A stretch of DNA of 64,000 bases from Actinoallomurus sp. (GCA_025964685.1 JAOPYG010000444.1:1-64000); one strand, 5' to 3'; shown: positions 41,514-50,498, counted from the stretch's first letter. Notes: generated from the sequence alone by a model not told the origin. Numbers and translations: made by a program.

Positions 41514-42065
41514 ATGAGCCCGAGCAGAAGAGCCGACATGTTCGTCGACGCGGAGCAGGACCCTCGGGAGGTCGGTCCGTCCCTCGGCGACGAACGCGCC
41601 ACGCTCATCGAGTTCCTGCGCTGCCAGCGCCTCACGCTGGAGCTGAAATGCTCCGGCCTGGACGCCGCCGACCTGGCCCGCCGTTCCGTGGAGCCGTCCA
41701 CCATGTCGCTGCTGGGACTCGTACGCCACATGGCCGAGGTCGAGCGGCAGTGGTTCCGGCAGATCATGGCCGGACAGGAGGTGGCACCGCTCTACCGTTC
41801 CGGCACCGATCCGGACGCGGACTTCGACGGGGCGGTCCCCGACGCCGCGGTCGTCTCATCGGCGTGGGAGGCCTGGCGGGCCGAGTGCGCGTTCACGGAT
41901 CGGTTCGTGGCCGCCGCATCTGACCTCGGCGTGACCCGGCGCCACCACGACCAGGGCGAGATCTCGCTGCGCGAGCTGCTAGTTCACATGATCGAGGAGT
42001 ACGCACGGCACAACGGCCACGCCGACCTGCTCCGCGAGCGGATCGACGGCAGGCTGGGCCAGTGA
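41514..42065 (+). CDS. DinB-fold protein (DUF664)
   Basis: 183 residues from ATG 41514; ATG 41538 (MFVDAEQDPREVG) is where homology really begins. The four-helix bundle shows the three metal-ligand histidines: LLGLVRHMAEVERQWF, VTRRHHDQGEISLRELLVHMIEEYARHNGHADLLRE. Family members are thiol-S-transferase-like or uncharacterised metalloproteins. No operon partner is seen. Confidence 0.85.
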   Translation: MSPSRRADMFVDAEQDPREVGPSLGDERATLIEFLRCQRLTLELKCSGLDAADLARRSVEPSTMSLLGLVRHMAEVERQWFRQIMAGQEVAPLYRSGTDPDADFDGAVPDAAVVSSAWEAWRAECAFTDRFVAAASDLGVTRRHHDQGEISLRELLVHMIEEYARHNGHADLLRERIDGRLGQ

Positions 42066-42083
42066 GCTTCTCCTAGGAGCGGG

Positions 42084-42875
42084 TCAGGGCAGGATGGCGT
42101 CCACGTAGCCGCCGTCCACCCGCAGCGCACCGCCGGTCGTGGCCGACGCGTGCTCGGAGCTGAGGTAGACCACCATGTTGGCGATCTCCTCCGGCTCGAT
42201 GAGCCGCTGCACCAGGGAGTTCGGGCGGTACTCCGCCATGAACCGCCGTTGCGCCTGCTCCCACGGCAGATCGGTGCCCACCAGCTCGGCCACGAAGTTC
42301 TCGACGCCCTCCGTGTGGGTCGGGCCCGCCACCACGGTGTTGACGGTGACGCCGGTGCCCGCCACGGCCTTCGCGTGCCCGCGCGACACCGCCAGGAGCG
42401 CGGTCTTCGTCATCCCGTAGTGCACCATCTCGGCGGGGATGACGACGGCCGAGTCGCTCGCGATGAACTGCACCCGGCCCCAGCCGCGCTCGGTCATGCC
42501 CGGCAGGTAACGGCGGGCCAGCCGTATCCCCGACAGCACGTTCACCTCGAAGTAGCGGCGCCACTCCTCGTCATCGACCTCGAGTACGGGCTGAGCGCCG
42601 AAGATGCCGAGGTTGTTGACGAGGATGTCGACGTCCGGCAGCTCCTCGAACAGCCGCGCCGCCCCGTCGGCGGACGCCAGGTCCGCCGCGACGCCGCGTA
42701 CCTCCCGTCCGGCCTCCTCGGTCAGCTCCCGCGCCGTCGCCTCCACCCGCTCGGCGTTCCGGCCGTTGACCACGACGGAGGCCCCGGCGCGCGCCAGCCC
42801 CAGGGCGATCGCCCGGCCGATCCCCTGGGTCGATCCGCTGACGAGGGCAGTACGTCCACTCAGGTCGATGTCCAT
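42084..42875 (-). CDS. SDR-family oxidoreductase (NNLG variant)
   Basis: 263 residues: SGSTQGIG (14-21), NNLG in place of NNAG, Ser in FIASDSAVV, Tyr/Lys in YGMTK. The N-loop variant and ALRVDGGYVDAILP ending place it among 3-oxoacyl-ACP-reductase-like SDRs with uncertain substrates. GGGTA and TACCC flank the sequence just before the ATG and could form a small operator. A continuous frame upstream comes from the antisense of the pirin gene and is not coding. Confidence 0.9.
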   Translation of the reverse strand: MDIDLSGRTALVSGSTQGIGRAIALGLARAGASVVVNGRNAERVEATARELTEEAGREVRGVAADLASADGAARLFEELPDVDILVNNLGIFGAQPVLEVDDEEWRRYFEVNVLSGIRLARRYLPGMTERGWGRVQFIASDSAVVIPAEMVHYGMTKTALLAVSRGHAKAVAGTGVTVNTVVAGPTHTEGVENFVAELVGTDLPWEQAQRRFMAEYRPNSLVQRLIEPEEIANMVVYLSSEHASATTGGALRVDGGYVDAILP

Positions 42876-42940
42876 GGGTATCTTGCTTACCCCATGGCAC
42901 CGACCCGTCCACCGGCCGGGGCACTCCGTACGGAGGCGGG

Positions 42941-43699
42941 TCAGACGGCGATGGTGGCGTGCATCTCCCAGATCAGGAGCTCGGCCGGCTCCGTCGCGGT
43001 GACGCGCTGGCCGCCGGTCGCGGTGAGGCGTACGGCGTCGCCCTCGCCCAGGTCGCCGGCGCCCTCCAGGGTGACCTCGCCGCGGGGCACGAACAGGTGC
43101 AGGAACGGTGCCTCGGGCAGTTCGACGTGCTGCCCTGGCAGCAGGCGCGCCGCGTGCAGCGCGGCGTACTTGTTCTTGATCCGGATCGCGGACCGGTCCT
43201 CGTGCCGGGCCATGCCGGAGGCCACCGTGACCAGGCCGCCGCGCAGCAGCTCGTCCTGGACCTCCAGCTGCTCGTACCCCGGAGAGATGCCGGCCTCGTC
43301 GGGCACGACCCACATCTGCACGAAGTGCAGGGGCTCGGTCGGCCGGGTCTCCGGCGTCGGCCGGTGGTCGTTCTTCTCCGAGTGCAGGATCCCGGTGCCG
43401 GCACTCATCCGCTGCGCCAGCCCGGGATAGATGATCCCGTTGTGCCCTTCGGAGTCCTGGTGCACGAGCGCGCCGCGGAGCACCCAGGTGACGATCTCCA
43501 TGTCCCGGTGGGGGTGCGTCTCGAACCCGCTGCCGGGCTTGACCACGTCGTCGTTGTTGACCAGCAGCACCCCGTGGTGGATGTTGCGGGGGTCGTGGTG
43601 CCGCCCGAAGGAGAAGGAGTGCTTCGAGTCGAGCCACGAGATCTTCGTCGCGAACCGCTCATCCGCGCGTCGCACGTCGATTTCCGGCTGGACGTTCAT
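42941..43699 (-). CDS. Pirin-family bicupin
   Basis: 252 residues from ATG 43699 (GGAG 6 nt upstream); an ATG at 43747 would add 16 residues. Metal-binding residues match pirin spacing: H62 and H64 in ETHPHRDMEIV, H106 and E108 in GTGILHSEKN. The second cupin (LPEAPFLHLFVPRGEVTLEGAG) lacks ligands, as usual. Bacterial pirins act as quercetin dioxygenases or as redox modulators of other proteins. The gene is divergent from the DHA2 exporter. Confidence 0.92.
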   Translation of the reverse strand: MNVQPEIDVRRADERFATKISWLDSKHSFSFGRHHDPRNIHHGVLLVNNDDVVKPGSGFETHPHRDMEIVTWVLRGALVHQDSEGHNGIIYPGLAQRMSAGTGILHSEKNDHRPTPETRPTEPLHFVQMWVVPDEAGISPGYEQLEVQDELLRGGLVTVASGMARHEDRSAIRIKNKYAALHAARLLPGQHVELPEAPFLHLFVPRGEVTLEGAGDLGEGDAVRLTATGGQRVTATEPAELLIWEMHATIAV

Positions 43700-43858
43700 G
43701 TCGCTCCGATCGCCGTAGTAGTTGAACTTTAAACCATCGACGCCCATCGCGCATTCCCCGCCGTGCTTCCTCTCCGTGGAAGGCCGCCCGAGAGTGCCGC
43801 CGTACCGCCGGATAACCTGATCATCGCCGTTCACCAGCGTCAAAGCGTGCGAAGGTTC

Positions 43859-45340
43859 ATGAAACAGACATCCGACGACCGGCGCTACGCGTGGCGCGTG
43901 CTCTCGGTCACCGGCATCGGCGTGCTGCTCTCCGGTGCGAACACCTCGACGCTGGACGTGGCGCTGCCGACGGTGTCGCGGCACTTCAACGCCACGGCGA
44001 GTGAAGCGTCGTGGATGCTGCTCTCGTACATGCTGGTCAACACCGGCCTCATCGTCGCCTTCGGCCGGCTCGCCGACATCGTCGGGCGTCGCCGGCTGTA
44101 CCTGGTCGGGCTGGCCGTGTTCACCGTCGCCGGTCTCGCCTGCGGCTTCGCGACGAACGCCGTGGAGCTCGACGCGATGCGCGCCGTGCAGGCGGTCGGG
44201 GCCGCCTCGATCGTGACCAACACCACGGCCCTGCTGACCGACGCGTTCCCGCCCGAGATGCTCAGCCTCGGCCTGGGGCTCAACGTCACCATCGTGTCGG
44301 CGGCGCAGGTGATCGGGCCGCTGCTCGGCGGCCTGCTCGCGACGACCCTCGGCTGGCGCGCGGTGTTCTGGTTCAACGTGCCGACCGGCGCGGTCGGGCT
44401 GGTCTGGGCGATGATCAGCCTGCGCCGCTCGCCGCGCTCGGACGAGCCGCGCGAACCCTTCGACTTCGTCGGCGCGGTGCTGTCCTTCGCCGTGCTGGGC
44501 GCCCTGGTGCTCGTGCTCTCCGAGGGCGGCGCGCTGGGCTGGACGAGTACGCCGGTGGTCCTGGGAGCCGTCGTCTTCGTCGTGACCGCCCCGGTCTTCC
44601 TGCTCGTGCAGGCGCGGCGTCGTTACCCGCTGGTGGACTTGAGGATGTTCGCCGACAAGGAACGTTCCATGGCCTATCTGTCCGCGTTCCTGCTGTCCAT
44701 GGCGCGCTTCGCGGTGGTCCTGCTCGTCTCGCTGTACCTGCAGGCCGCCGACGGGCTCGACCCCTTCCAGGCGGGCCTGCGCGTGGTCCCCGTCGCCATC
44801 GGCATGATGCTCGCCTCGCCGGTCGCCGGCGCTCTGACACACCGCTACAGCGCCCGAGTGCTGTCCACCGGCGGCCTCGCGCTGACGGGAGCCGGGCTGG
44901 CCGGGCTCGCGGCGGTGCTGCGCCCCCATCTCCCGTACGCGGTGATGGCGCTGACCCTGCTCGTCATCGGGGCCGGTTCCGGGCTGTTCCTGACGCCGAA
45001 CACCAGCTCGATCATGGCGAGCATCCCGGCGCGACGGCGTGGCATCGCCAACGGCATCCGGTCGATGATGCAGAACAGCGGGTACGTCGTGAGCGTCGCG
45101 CTGTCCCTCGCGATCATCACGAGCCCGCTGGCGGCCTCCGCGAAGAAGGCCGCCTATGCCGGGACGCTGTCCTCGCTGCCCGGAGGCATGCTGGAGGACT
45201 TCACGACCGGTTGCCGCGCGGCCCTGCTCGTCCTGGCCGCCATGACGATCGTGGGAATGGTCGCCTCCCTGCGGCGCGACCCGCCGCCGGCCGGCCGGGG
45301 GCACACCGCACCCGAGGCCGTCCCCGCCGTCACGGAGTGA
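43859..45340 (+). CDS. MFS exporter, DHA2 (14-TM) family
   Basis: 493 residues, 14 predicted helices. NTSTLDVALPTVSRHFNATASEASWMLLSYML is the DHA2 start (motif D1), FGRLADIVGRRRLYLVG is motif A, and LNVTIVSAAQVIGPLLGGLLATTLGWRAVFWFNVPTG is the antiporter motif C. Function: proton-driven efflux of drugs or metabolites. A flanking regulator is not evident, since pirin is the divergent neighbour. The ATG 43859 is at the start of homology. Confidence 0.92.
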   Translation: MKQTSDDRRYAWRVLSVTGIGVLLSGANTSTLDVALPTVSRHFNATASEASWMLLSYMLVNTGLIVAFGRLADIVGRRRLYLVGLAVFTVAGLACGFATNAVELDAMRAVQAVGAASIVTNTTALLTDAFPPEMLSLGLGLNVTIVSAAQVIGPLLGGLLATTLGWRAVFWFNVPTGAVGLVWAMISLRRSPRSDEPREPFDFVGAVLSFAVLGALVLVLSEGGALGWTSTPVVLGAVVFVVTAPVFLLVQARRRYPLVDLRMFADKERSMAYLSAFLLSMARFAVVLLVSLYLQAADGLDPFQAGLRVVPVAIGMMLASPVAGALTHRYSARVLSTGGLALTGAGLAGLAAVLRPHLPYAVMALTLLVIGAGSGLFLTPNTSSIMASIPARRRGIANGIRSMMQNSGYVVSVALSLAIITSPLAASAKKAAYAGTLSSLPGGMLEDFTTGCRAALLVLAAMTIVGMVASLRRDPPPAGRGHTAPEAVPAVTE

Positions 45341-45577
45341 CATCACCGTTTCGAAGATGCCCGAAGAACGGCGCCGGTGTGCCGCTGAACGGCCACGACG
45401 GACCATTCGCGGCGTACGGGCACGGGATCGAGAGACCTAACCTTAAAGTGATGGGCCGAACACGTACAGTGATGCATGATGTTTCCGTAGCAAAGGAGGT
45501 GCACGAAAGATCTTGACCCGGCAACGCGACGGGCGTCGGTACAGCTCGTCGCCAGCCCCCGAGAGGAGTCGAGTTCG

Positions 45578-45973
45578 ATGCACAGAAAACCGATACGGAT
45601 TGCCGGAGCATGTGCGCTCGTCGCGACGCTTGCGACGTCCGCGGCCGCCTGCGGCAACGATGACAAGAAAGCCGCCTGCGACAAGCTCCAGGACACGATC
45701 TCGCAGGTCAGCCAGAGTGGCGTGTCGCAGAACAATGATCCCAACGGGCTGGCGCGCAACTACTACAACAGCGCCACGGCGATGAGGCAGGAGGGGCGGG
45801 ACTCCGGCGACACCGACGTCGAGACCGCGGCGAACGACGCCGCGTCCGCACTCGAGCAGCTCGGCCAGCAGCTGACGGCGACGGACCGCGACGGCCGCGG
45901 CGTGCCCCAGCTGCCGAACGGCACCGGCCTGATGAGCGCCGGCGATCGCATCAGGTCGGCCTGCGACAACTGA
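45578..45973 (+). CDS. Putative small lipoprotein
   Basis: 131 residues. Signal peptide GACALVATLATSAAACG, with a lipobox-like S-A-A-A-C, suggests lipidation at C23-C25. A second Cys (KAACDKLQ) and a third near the end (SACDN) bracket a helical, Gln/Ser/Asp-rich domain. No family recognised. GAGGAG precedes the ATG. The 237-nt gap upstream holds an AT-richer stretch (45420-45510) but no clear promoter. A hairpin follows the stop. Confidence 0.72.
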   Translation: MHRKPIRIAGACALVATLATSAAACGNDDKKAACDKLQDTISQVSQSGVSQNNDPNGLARNYYNSATAMRQEGRDSGDTDVETAANDAASALEQLGQQLTATDRDGRGVPQLPNGTGLMSAGDRIRSACDN

Positions 45974-46011
45974 GAGCGACCATCGACGGCGCGTAGCCGG
46001 ACGGGCCACGA

Positions 46012-46040
46012 CCCGCTCTCCCGCCGATGGGGGAGCGGGC
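46012..46040 (+). terminator. Terminator hairpin after the lipoprotein gene
   Basis: CCCGCTCTCCC and GGGGGAGCGGG form an 11-bp stem (one G-T pair) with a 6-nt loop, followed by CCGGTCTTTC. It lies 39 nt after the lipoprotein stop. Confidence 0.75.
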
Positions 46041-46060
46041 CGGTCTTTCACCGCCCCGCC

Positions 46061-46162
46061 TCAGGTGGTGTGAAAGCCGTTGAAGATCGGGTCGAGATAT
46101 CGGGGGCGTCGTTCGGGTGCGATGTAGGCCGGGGAGCCGATGAGCACGCCGGTGCCGGTCAG
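46061..46162 (-). pseudogene. Fragment of a Ser/Thr protein kinase (activation segment)
   Basis: In the 364-nt gap between the lipoprotein and TetR genes, one minus-strand frame reads LTGTGVLIGSPAYIAPER and stops 15 codons later at TGA 46061-46063. G-S-P-A-Y-I-A-P-E is the activation-loop/APE motif of bacterial Hanks-type kinases. The codons before it run quickly into a TGA, and no catalytic loop or lobe is present, so this is a small relic. The rest of the gap has no other recognisable content. Confidence 0.62.
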
Positions 46163-46337
46163 CGTCGCGTGTCATCGACGTGCAACCCGCTCGCCTCCCC
46201 CATGAAACACCCCACCGGATATGGGACGGGACGGCGCGGAGACCGGTTCACCCGCGTTATTCAAGCAAGACGTGTATTCGGCCGTTCGGAAAGCGAGGTT
46301 GCTTTCTGCTGATCGCATTGCCGGTGCGTGAAGAATT

Positions 46338-46931
46338 TCACTCCCGGCTCCCGGGGGCGGCGGCCAGCAGCAATTGGATCACTTGCCGCAGAATCGGCTC
46401 CGGGGCGTGGCCATCGGGGTCCAGGGTCGAGTGGAGTACGAATCCGTCGCCGGCCGCGACGATGAGCGCCGCCATCGGTTCGGGTTCCACCCATGCGGCG
46501 ATGTAGCCGATGTCGCGCAGTTCGCGGATGCTCGCCGCGACCGCGTCGCGGAGTTCGGCGAGCAGTCCGGCGATCCGACCGCGGACCGCCTCGTCGCGCG
46601 AGGCGGTGGCGAGCGCCTCGATGTAGGTCGGGAAGTGCTCGTGCGCCCGGTCGAGTGCCTCCTGGAGTGCGGAGACCGTGTCGAGCAGCCCGCGCAGCGG
46701 ATCGCCGGCGATGCCGGTCAGCGCGGCACGCGCCGGCTCGATCCAGGTCCGTACGGCGTTGATCAGAGCCTGCGCGACGAGCTCGTCCTTGGAGCCGAAG
46801 TGATAGGTGATCGCCTGCAGGTTCACCCCCGCCGCCGCGGCGATCTCCCGCGACGTCGTCTGCGCGACGCCGTGGCGGGCGAGCACCTCCATCGTCGCCC
46901 GAAGCAACCGGGCGCGGGTGTCCTCACTCAT
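46338..46931 (-). CDS. TetR-family transcriptional regulator
   Basis: 197 residues. HTH: TRARLLRATMEVLARHGVAQTTSREIAAAAGVNLQAITYHFGSKDELVAQAL. The C-terminal domain resembles TetR_C_33/QacR-like ligand pockets. It is divergent from the NAD(P)-binding protein gene at 46985, with only 53 nt between starts and a palindrome on its own start codon, so it probably represses both. Confidence 0.92.
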   Translation of the reverse strand: MSEDTRARLLRATMEVLARHGVAQTTSREIAAAAGVNLQAITYHFGSKDELVAQALINAVRTWIEPARAALTGIAGDPLRGLLDTVSALQEALDRAHEHFPTYIEALATASRDEAVRGRIAGLLAELRDAVAASIRELRDIGYIAAWVEPEPMAALIVAAGDGFVLHSTLDPDGHAPEPILRQVIQLLLAAAPGSRE

Positions 46932-46938
46932 ACGTATG
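46929..46938. promoter_or_regulatory. Palindrome CATACGTATG on the TetR start codon
   Basis: A perfect 10-bp palindrome whose left end is the TetR ATG (46929-46931). It is followed by TATGGTA, giving an AT-rich operator-like patch in a GC-rich context, placed between the divergent TetR and NmrA-like genes. Confidence 0.55.
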
Positions 46939-46984
46939 TATGGTAGTCGTGGTGAGGGAGCCGGTCGCGGCGAGGGGAAGCATC

Positions 46985-47905
46985 ATGAGCCAGACGGACC
47001 TTGTGACAGGGGCGTACGGATACTCCGGAACCTATCTCAGGCGCCGGCTGGAGACGGCGGGCCACACGGTGCGCACCCTGACCGACCACCCGCCGGCCGA
47101 CGCCGACATCGAGGTCTTCCCGTTCGCCTTCGACGAGGAGGGCGCACTGGAGGCGGCCTTCGACGGAGTCACCACCTTCTACAACACCTACTGGACCCGG
47201 TACGAGCCGAGCGGCACCAGCCATCTCCAGGCCGTCACCAACAGCGCCAAGCTCCTGCGAGCCGCCGCCCGTGCCGGAGTCGAGCGCGTGGTCCACCTCA
47301 GCATCACCAACCCGGACGCCGGCTCCTTCTACGCCTACTACCGTGGCAAGGCCGAGGTGGAGGACCTGGTCACGGCCGGCGGCATGTCCTATGCCATCGT
47401 CCGGCCCGGCGTCATCTTCGGCGGCGACGACATCCTGCTCAACAACATCGCGTGGCTGCTGCGCCAGTTCTACGTGTTCGCCATCCCGGGCGACGGGTGC
47501 TACCGGCTGCGCCCGGTCTACGTCGAGGACCTCGCCGACCTCTGCGTCGGGCTGGGGGAGAGCCGAACCGACACCGTCGTCGACGCGGTCGGGCCCGAGT
47601 CGTTCGCCTTCAAGGATCTGGTCGCGGCCATCGCCGACGCCGTCGGCACGGTGTTCCGGCCCGTGCACCTGCCGCCGGCCGTCGTGTCGATGGCACTGCG
47701 CGGCTTGTCGCTGCTGACCCGGGACGTCGTGCTCACCCGCGATGAGATCGACGGGCTCATGGCCGAACTCATCATGGTCGAGGGTGAGGCCACGTGCCCG
47801 ACCGCGCTGACCGACTATCTCCGCGACAACTCCGACCGGATCGGCCGTGAGTACCGCTCCGAACTCGCGCGTCGGAAGCCGTCGCCGGCCCCCGCGTTCA
47901 CCTGA
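46985..47905 (+). CDS. NAD(P)-binding NmrA/epimerase-like protein
   Basis: 306 residues from ATG 46985 with GGGGAAG upstream. Nucleotide-binding motif VTGAYGYSGTYLRRRLETAGHTVRTLT (7-33); the rest is an atypical extended SDR (NDUFA9/NmrA-like), with SITNPDAGSFYAYYRGKAEVEDLV taking the place of YxxxK (YYRGK). Function might be quinone or flavin-related reduction or sensing of NAD(P). Likely controlled by the divergent TetR. Confidence 0.85.
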   Translation: MSQTDLVTGAYGYSGTYLRRRLETAGHTVRTLTDHPPADADIEVFPFAFDEEGALEAAFDGVTTFYNTYWTRYEPSGTSHLQAVTNSAKLLRAAARAGVERVVHLSITNPDAGSFYAYYRGKAEVEDLVTAGGMSYAIVRPGVIFGGDDILLNNIAWLLRQFYVFAIPGDGCYRLRPVYVEDLADLCVGLGESRTDTVVDAVGPESFAFKDLVAAIADAVGTVFRPVHLPPAVVSMALRGLSLLTRDVVLTRDEIDGLMAELIMVEGEATCPTALTDYLRDNSDRIGREYRSELARRKPSPAPAFT

Positions 47906-47915
47906 CGAGGGGCGG

Positions 47916-48584
47916 TCACGGCACCGACGGTCGTACGTCCGCCGGCGGCTCGATGATCGCGGGGGTGGCGGGCCGCAGCGGTCGGCGCAGCGCGGTGACG
48001 ATTCCGGCGAGGGTCGCGCCGGACAGGCCCAGCACCTCGTCGCCGATGGTGTCCCGGTAGATCCCGATGACCTCGGACGTGTTGAGGATGAACGTGGCGT
48101 ACTCGGCGAGCTCCCACAGGATCGCCGCGATGGCACCGATCCCGGCACAGGTGAGCGCGAGCATCCACCGCGGGACTACCGGACCGCGCCGCAGCGCCGC
48201 GCCGAAGGCGGCGCCGATCAGTGCCCAGTTGGTGAAGTGGCAGAAGTCGTCGAACCAGGAGAGCGTGTCGTAGAGGTTCGCGGCGTTGCCGGCCACGTCG
48301 ATGACGAACGGCGCGACGATCAGCGCGTCCACGTCCCAGGGGTAACGGACCCGCCCGCGCAGACGGGTCCACACCACCCAGACCAGCGGGACGATCAGCG
48401 CCGCCACCGGATAGGTCATCGCGCGAATGCCCATCGCCTTGGCCGCGAACCGGTCCCAGTTCTGGTGGGCCAGCGCGAACAGCAGCAGCCCCGCCAGCGC
48501 GGCCTTCAACGCGAGGGAAACGGCGGGCCACCACGATCCACGATCCAAAGCGCGTACGTCCATGCCGTCATCATCGGGGATCAT
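47916..48584 (-). CDS. Integral membrane protein, DUF2238/YjdF-like
   Basis: 222 residues with about six membrane helices. Conserved polar motifs inside the membrane part: DVAGNAANLYDTLSWFDDFCHFTNW and LWELAEY...IGIYRDTIGDEVLGLSGA, which match the D-x-Y-D...H-F and E-x-x-E/D-x-x-x-D pattern of YjdF-like proteins. Function unknown. It ends 10 nt from the convergent NAD(P)-binding gene. A basic/proline tail closes the protein. Confidence 0.78.
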   Translation of the reverse strand: MIPDDDGMDVRALDRGSWWPAVSLALKAALAGLLLFALAHQNWDRFAAKAMGIRAMTYPVAALIVPLVWVVWTRLRGRVRYPWDVDALIVAPFVIDVAGNAANLYDTLSWFDDFCHFTNWALIGAAFGAALRRGPVVPRWMLALTCAGIGAIAAILWELAEYATFILNTSEVIGIYRDTIGDEVLGLSGATLAGIVTALRRPLRPATPAIIEPPADVRPSVP

Positions 48585-48604
48585 GGCTCCGCCGCCGGTG
48601 CGAT

Positions 48605-49789
48605 TCAGTGAAGCTCTCCGTCACGCCGCCGCACCGCGCGGGGCCGGCGACGGTGGGCCTCGGTCCCGGTCCTGGGCTTCTCACGGCCGGCGGAGCGGAC
48701 GGCCGAGGGCGGAGTCACCGCCGCCGGGCCGCGCCTCCGGTTCGCCCCCTGGGCGGCGAGGAGTGCGGCTCCCAGTGCGACCGCCTCGTCGGGGTTCACG
48801 CTGGTGTCCGGCATGCTCCCGAACCGCCGTTCGATCATCCGGCGGACCATCGGCATCCGGGTGGATCCGCCGACGAGCAGGATGCGGTCGATCTGGGCCC
48901 AGGCGAGGCCGGCCTCGCCGAGGACCTCCTCGGTGCCGACCGCGGTGCGTTCGAGCAGGCCCTTGGTCATCCGCTCGAAGCGTTCGCGGCTCACCTCGAC
49001 GGTGTGGCTGCGGTCCCCGCCGCCGAAGAAGACCCGGGTCTGGAAGGCGCGGCTGAGCGCGTGCCTGGCCTGCTCGCATTTCTCCCGCAGCTCCGCCTGG
49101 CGCCGGCCGCCGTCGAACAGGTCCGGTCCCGTCTGTTTCCTCACCTCGGCGGCCACGTGCCGCATCAGACGCTCGTCGAAGTCGAGGCCGCCCAGGTCAC
49201 GGTCGCCGGAGGTGGCCATGACCCGCGGGTCGGCGCCCTCGACGTTCATGACGGTCACGTCGAACGTCCCGCCGCCCAGGTCGTACACCAGGAGGCTGCC
49301 GGACCCCGAGGTGCTGAAGGCGATGCCCGCAGCCGCGGGCTCGTCGACCAGCCGGAGCACGTTGAGACCCGCGAGCTCCGCCGCGCGTCCGGTCGCGTCA
49401 CGGCCGGCGTCGTCGAAGTAGGCCGGAACGGCGATCACGGCGTCGGCCACCCGGTGCCCGAGCGTCTCCGTGGCGTCCTCGGCGAGCCGCCGCAGGATCA
49501 GGGCGGTGATCTCCACGGCACTGTGCGTGCCGCCATGGGAGTCGGCGAAGCTCCAGCCGGGGTCGTCCAGGTGGCGCTTGACCGACTCCACACAGTCGCC
49601 CGGGAGGTCCTTCGTCGCGTGTTTGGCGGTCTTGCCGACGAGGATCCGGCCGGGTCCCTGGAACACGACGACGGACGGCGTGAGGAGGTCGCCCTCCCGG
49701 TTCCACAGGACCTCGGGCCGGTCGCCGGAGCGTACGGCCGCCATGGCGCAGTGGGTGGTGCCCAGATCGATCCCGATCGCCGCTGCCAT
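48605..49789 (-). CDS. Hsp70-like protein, ATPase domain only
   Basis: 394 residues, where DnaK has about 610-640. The actin-like ATPase is complete: IGIDLGTTHC (5-14), VIAVPAYFDDAGRDATGRAAELAGL, LVDEPAAAGIAF, DLGGGTFDVTVM (170-181) and ILLVGGSTRMPMV. After NPDEAVALGAALLAAQGA the protein ends in a basic disordered tail with no substrate-binding domain, so it is unlikely to be a classical chaperone. The ATG follows the response-regulator stop by 10 nt with AGGGGG between them. It is the third gene of a histidine kinase-regulator-Hsp70 operon. Confidence 0.9.
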   Translation of the reverse strand: MAAAIGIDLGTTHCAMAAVRSGDRPEVLWNREGDLLTPSVVVFQGPGRILVGKTAKHATKDLPGDCVESVKRHLDDPGWSFADSHGGTHSAVEITALILRRLAEDATETLGHRVADAVIAVPAYFDDAGRDATGRAAELAGLNVLRLVDEPAAAGIAFSTSGSGSLLVYDLGGGTFDVTVMNVEGADPRVMATSGDRDLGGLDFDERLMRHVAAEVRKQTGPDLFDGGRRQAELREKCEQARHALSRAFQTRVFFGGGDRSHTVEVSRERFERMTKGLLERTAVGTEEVLGEAGLAWAQIDRILLVGGSTRMPMVRRMIERRFGSMPDTSVNPDEAVALGAALLAAQGANRRRGPAAVTPPSAVRSAGREKPRTGTEAHRRRPRAVRRRDGELH

Positions 49790-49799
49790 CGGAGACCCC

Positions 49800-50498
49800 C
49801 TAGCCCTGGTCCGCGCGTGTGCCCGAGGGCCGGGCTCCCGCGCTGCGCAGCCAGGCCAGGACGGCCAGGACGCGCTTGTGGTCATCGGGTGAGGCGGGGA
49901 TGTCGAGGGTCTTGAAGACCTCGCTCAGGTACGCCTCGACGGTGGGGACCGCCACCTTCATCTCGTCGGCGATCGCCTTGTTGGTCCGTCCCTGGGCGAG
50001 GAGTTCGAGAGCCTGCCTCTGCCGTCCGGTGAGCCGGCCGATGGGGTCCTGGACACGTCGCGTACGCAGCATCTGGCCGGCGAGGGCACCGTCGATCACC
50101 GTCTCGCCCGCGGTGACGCGGGCGAGCGCGTCGACGATCGTGTACGCGTCCTTGATGCGTTCCTTGCCCAGGTAGCCGATGTGGGTGCCGTCGCCGATCG
50201 CCGTGATGCGGCGGAGGTAGGCCGGGGTCATGTGCACGGAGAACATCACGATGCCCAGCCGCGGGTGGCCCTCGCGCAGCCGTTCGGCGGCGTGCAGGCC
50301 GTCATCGTCCTGCGGCCGCCCTTGGTGACCGCCGAAGTTGATGTCCACGAGCACAGCGTCGGGGCGGTGGTTGCACACGTGGACCAGCAGCTCGGTGGTG
50401 GTGGCGGCCTCGGCGAGCACGTCGACGCCGAAGGCCTGGATGCTCTGCCGGTAGAGGTCGCGCAGCATGGGCACGTCGTCGGCGATGATCACACGCAC
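49800..50498 (-). CDS. NarL/LuxR-family two-component response regulator
   Basis: 232 residues. Receiver: acidic pair D7/D8, phospho-acceptor D52 in LVDINFG, and K in YLGKERI; an insertion (GGHQGRPQDDDG) follows the acceptor. LuxR HTH: RLTGRQRQALELLAQGRTNKAIADEMKVAVPTVEAYLSEVFKTLDI. The GTG start lies 10 nt inside the histidine kinase gene, so the pair is translationally coupled. Its target is probably its own operon, including the Hsp70-like gene. Confidence 0.94.
   Translation of the reverse strand: MRVIIADDVPMLRDLYRQSIQAFGVDVLAEAATTTELLVHVCNHRPDAVLVDINFGGHQGRPQDDDGLHAAERLREGHPRLGIVMFSVHMTPAYLRRITAIGDGTHIGYLGKERIKDAYTIVDALARVTAGETVIDGALAGQMLRTRRVQDPIGRLTGRQRQALELLAQGRTNKAIADEMKVAVPTVEAYLSEVFKTLDIPASPDDHKRVLAVLAWLRSAGARPSGTRADQG

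Noticed and set aside
45420-45450. Iron-dependent DmdR/IdeR box at CCTAACCTTAAAG
   Set aside because: Only one half resembles the consensus and no iron-related gene adjoins.
45491-45515. Strong Shine-Dalgarno-like AAAGGAGGTG that might start a small gene or mark a 16S rRNA end
   Set aside because: The GTG within it opens only five codons, the TTG downstream is 13 nt from GGAGG, and the following frame is a shadow of the lipoprotein gene. No rRNA sequence surrounds it.
46175-46337. Additional small genes in the gap before the TetR gene
   Set aside because: Short frames lack ribosome binding sites and recognisable motifs, and codon use is unlike neighbouring genes.
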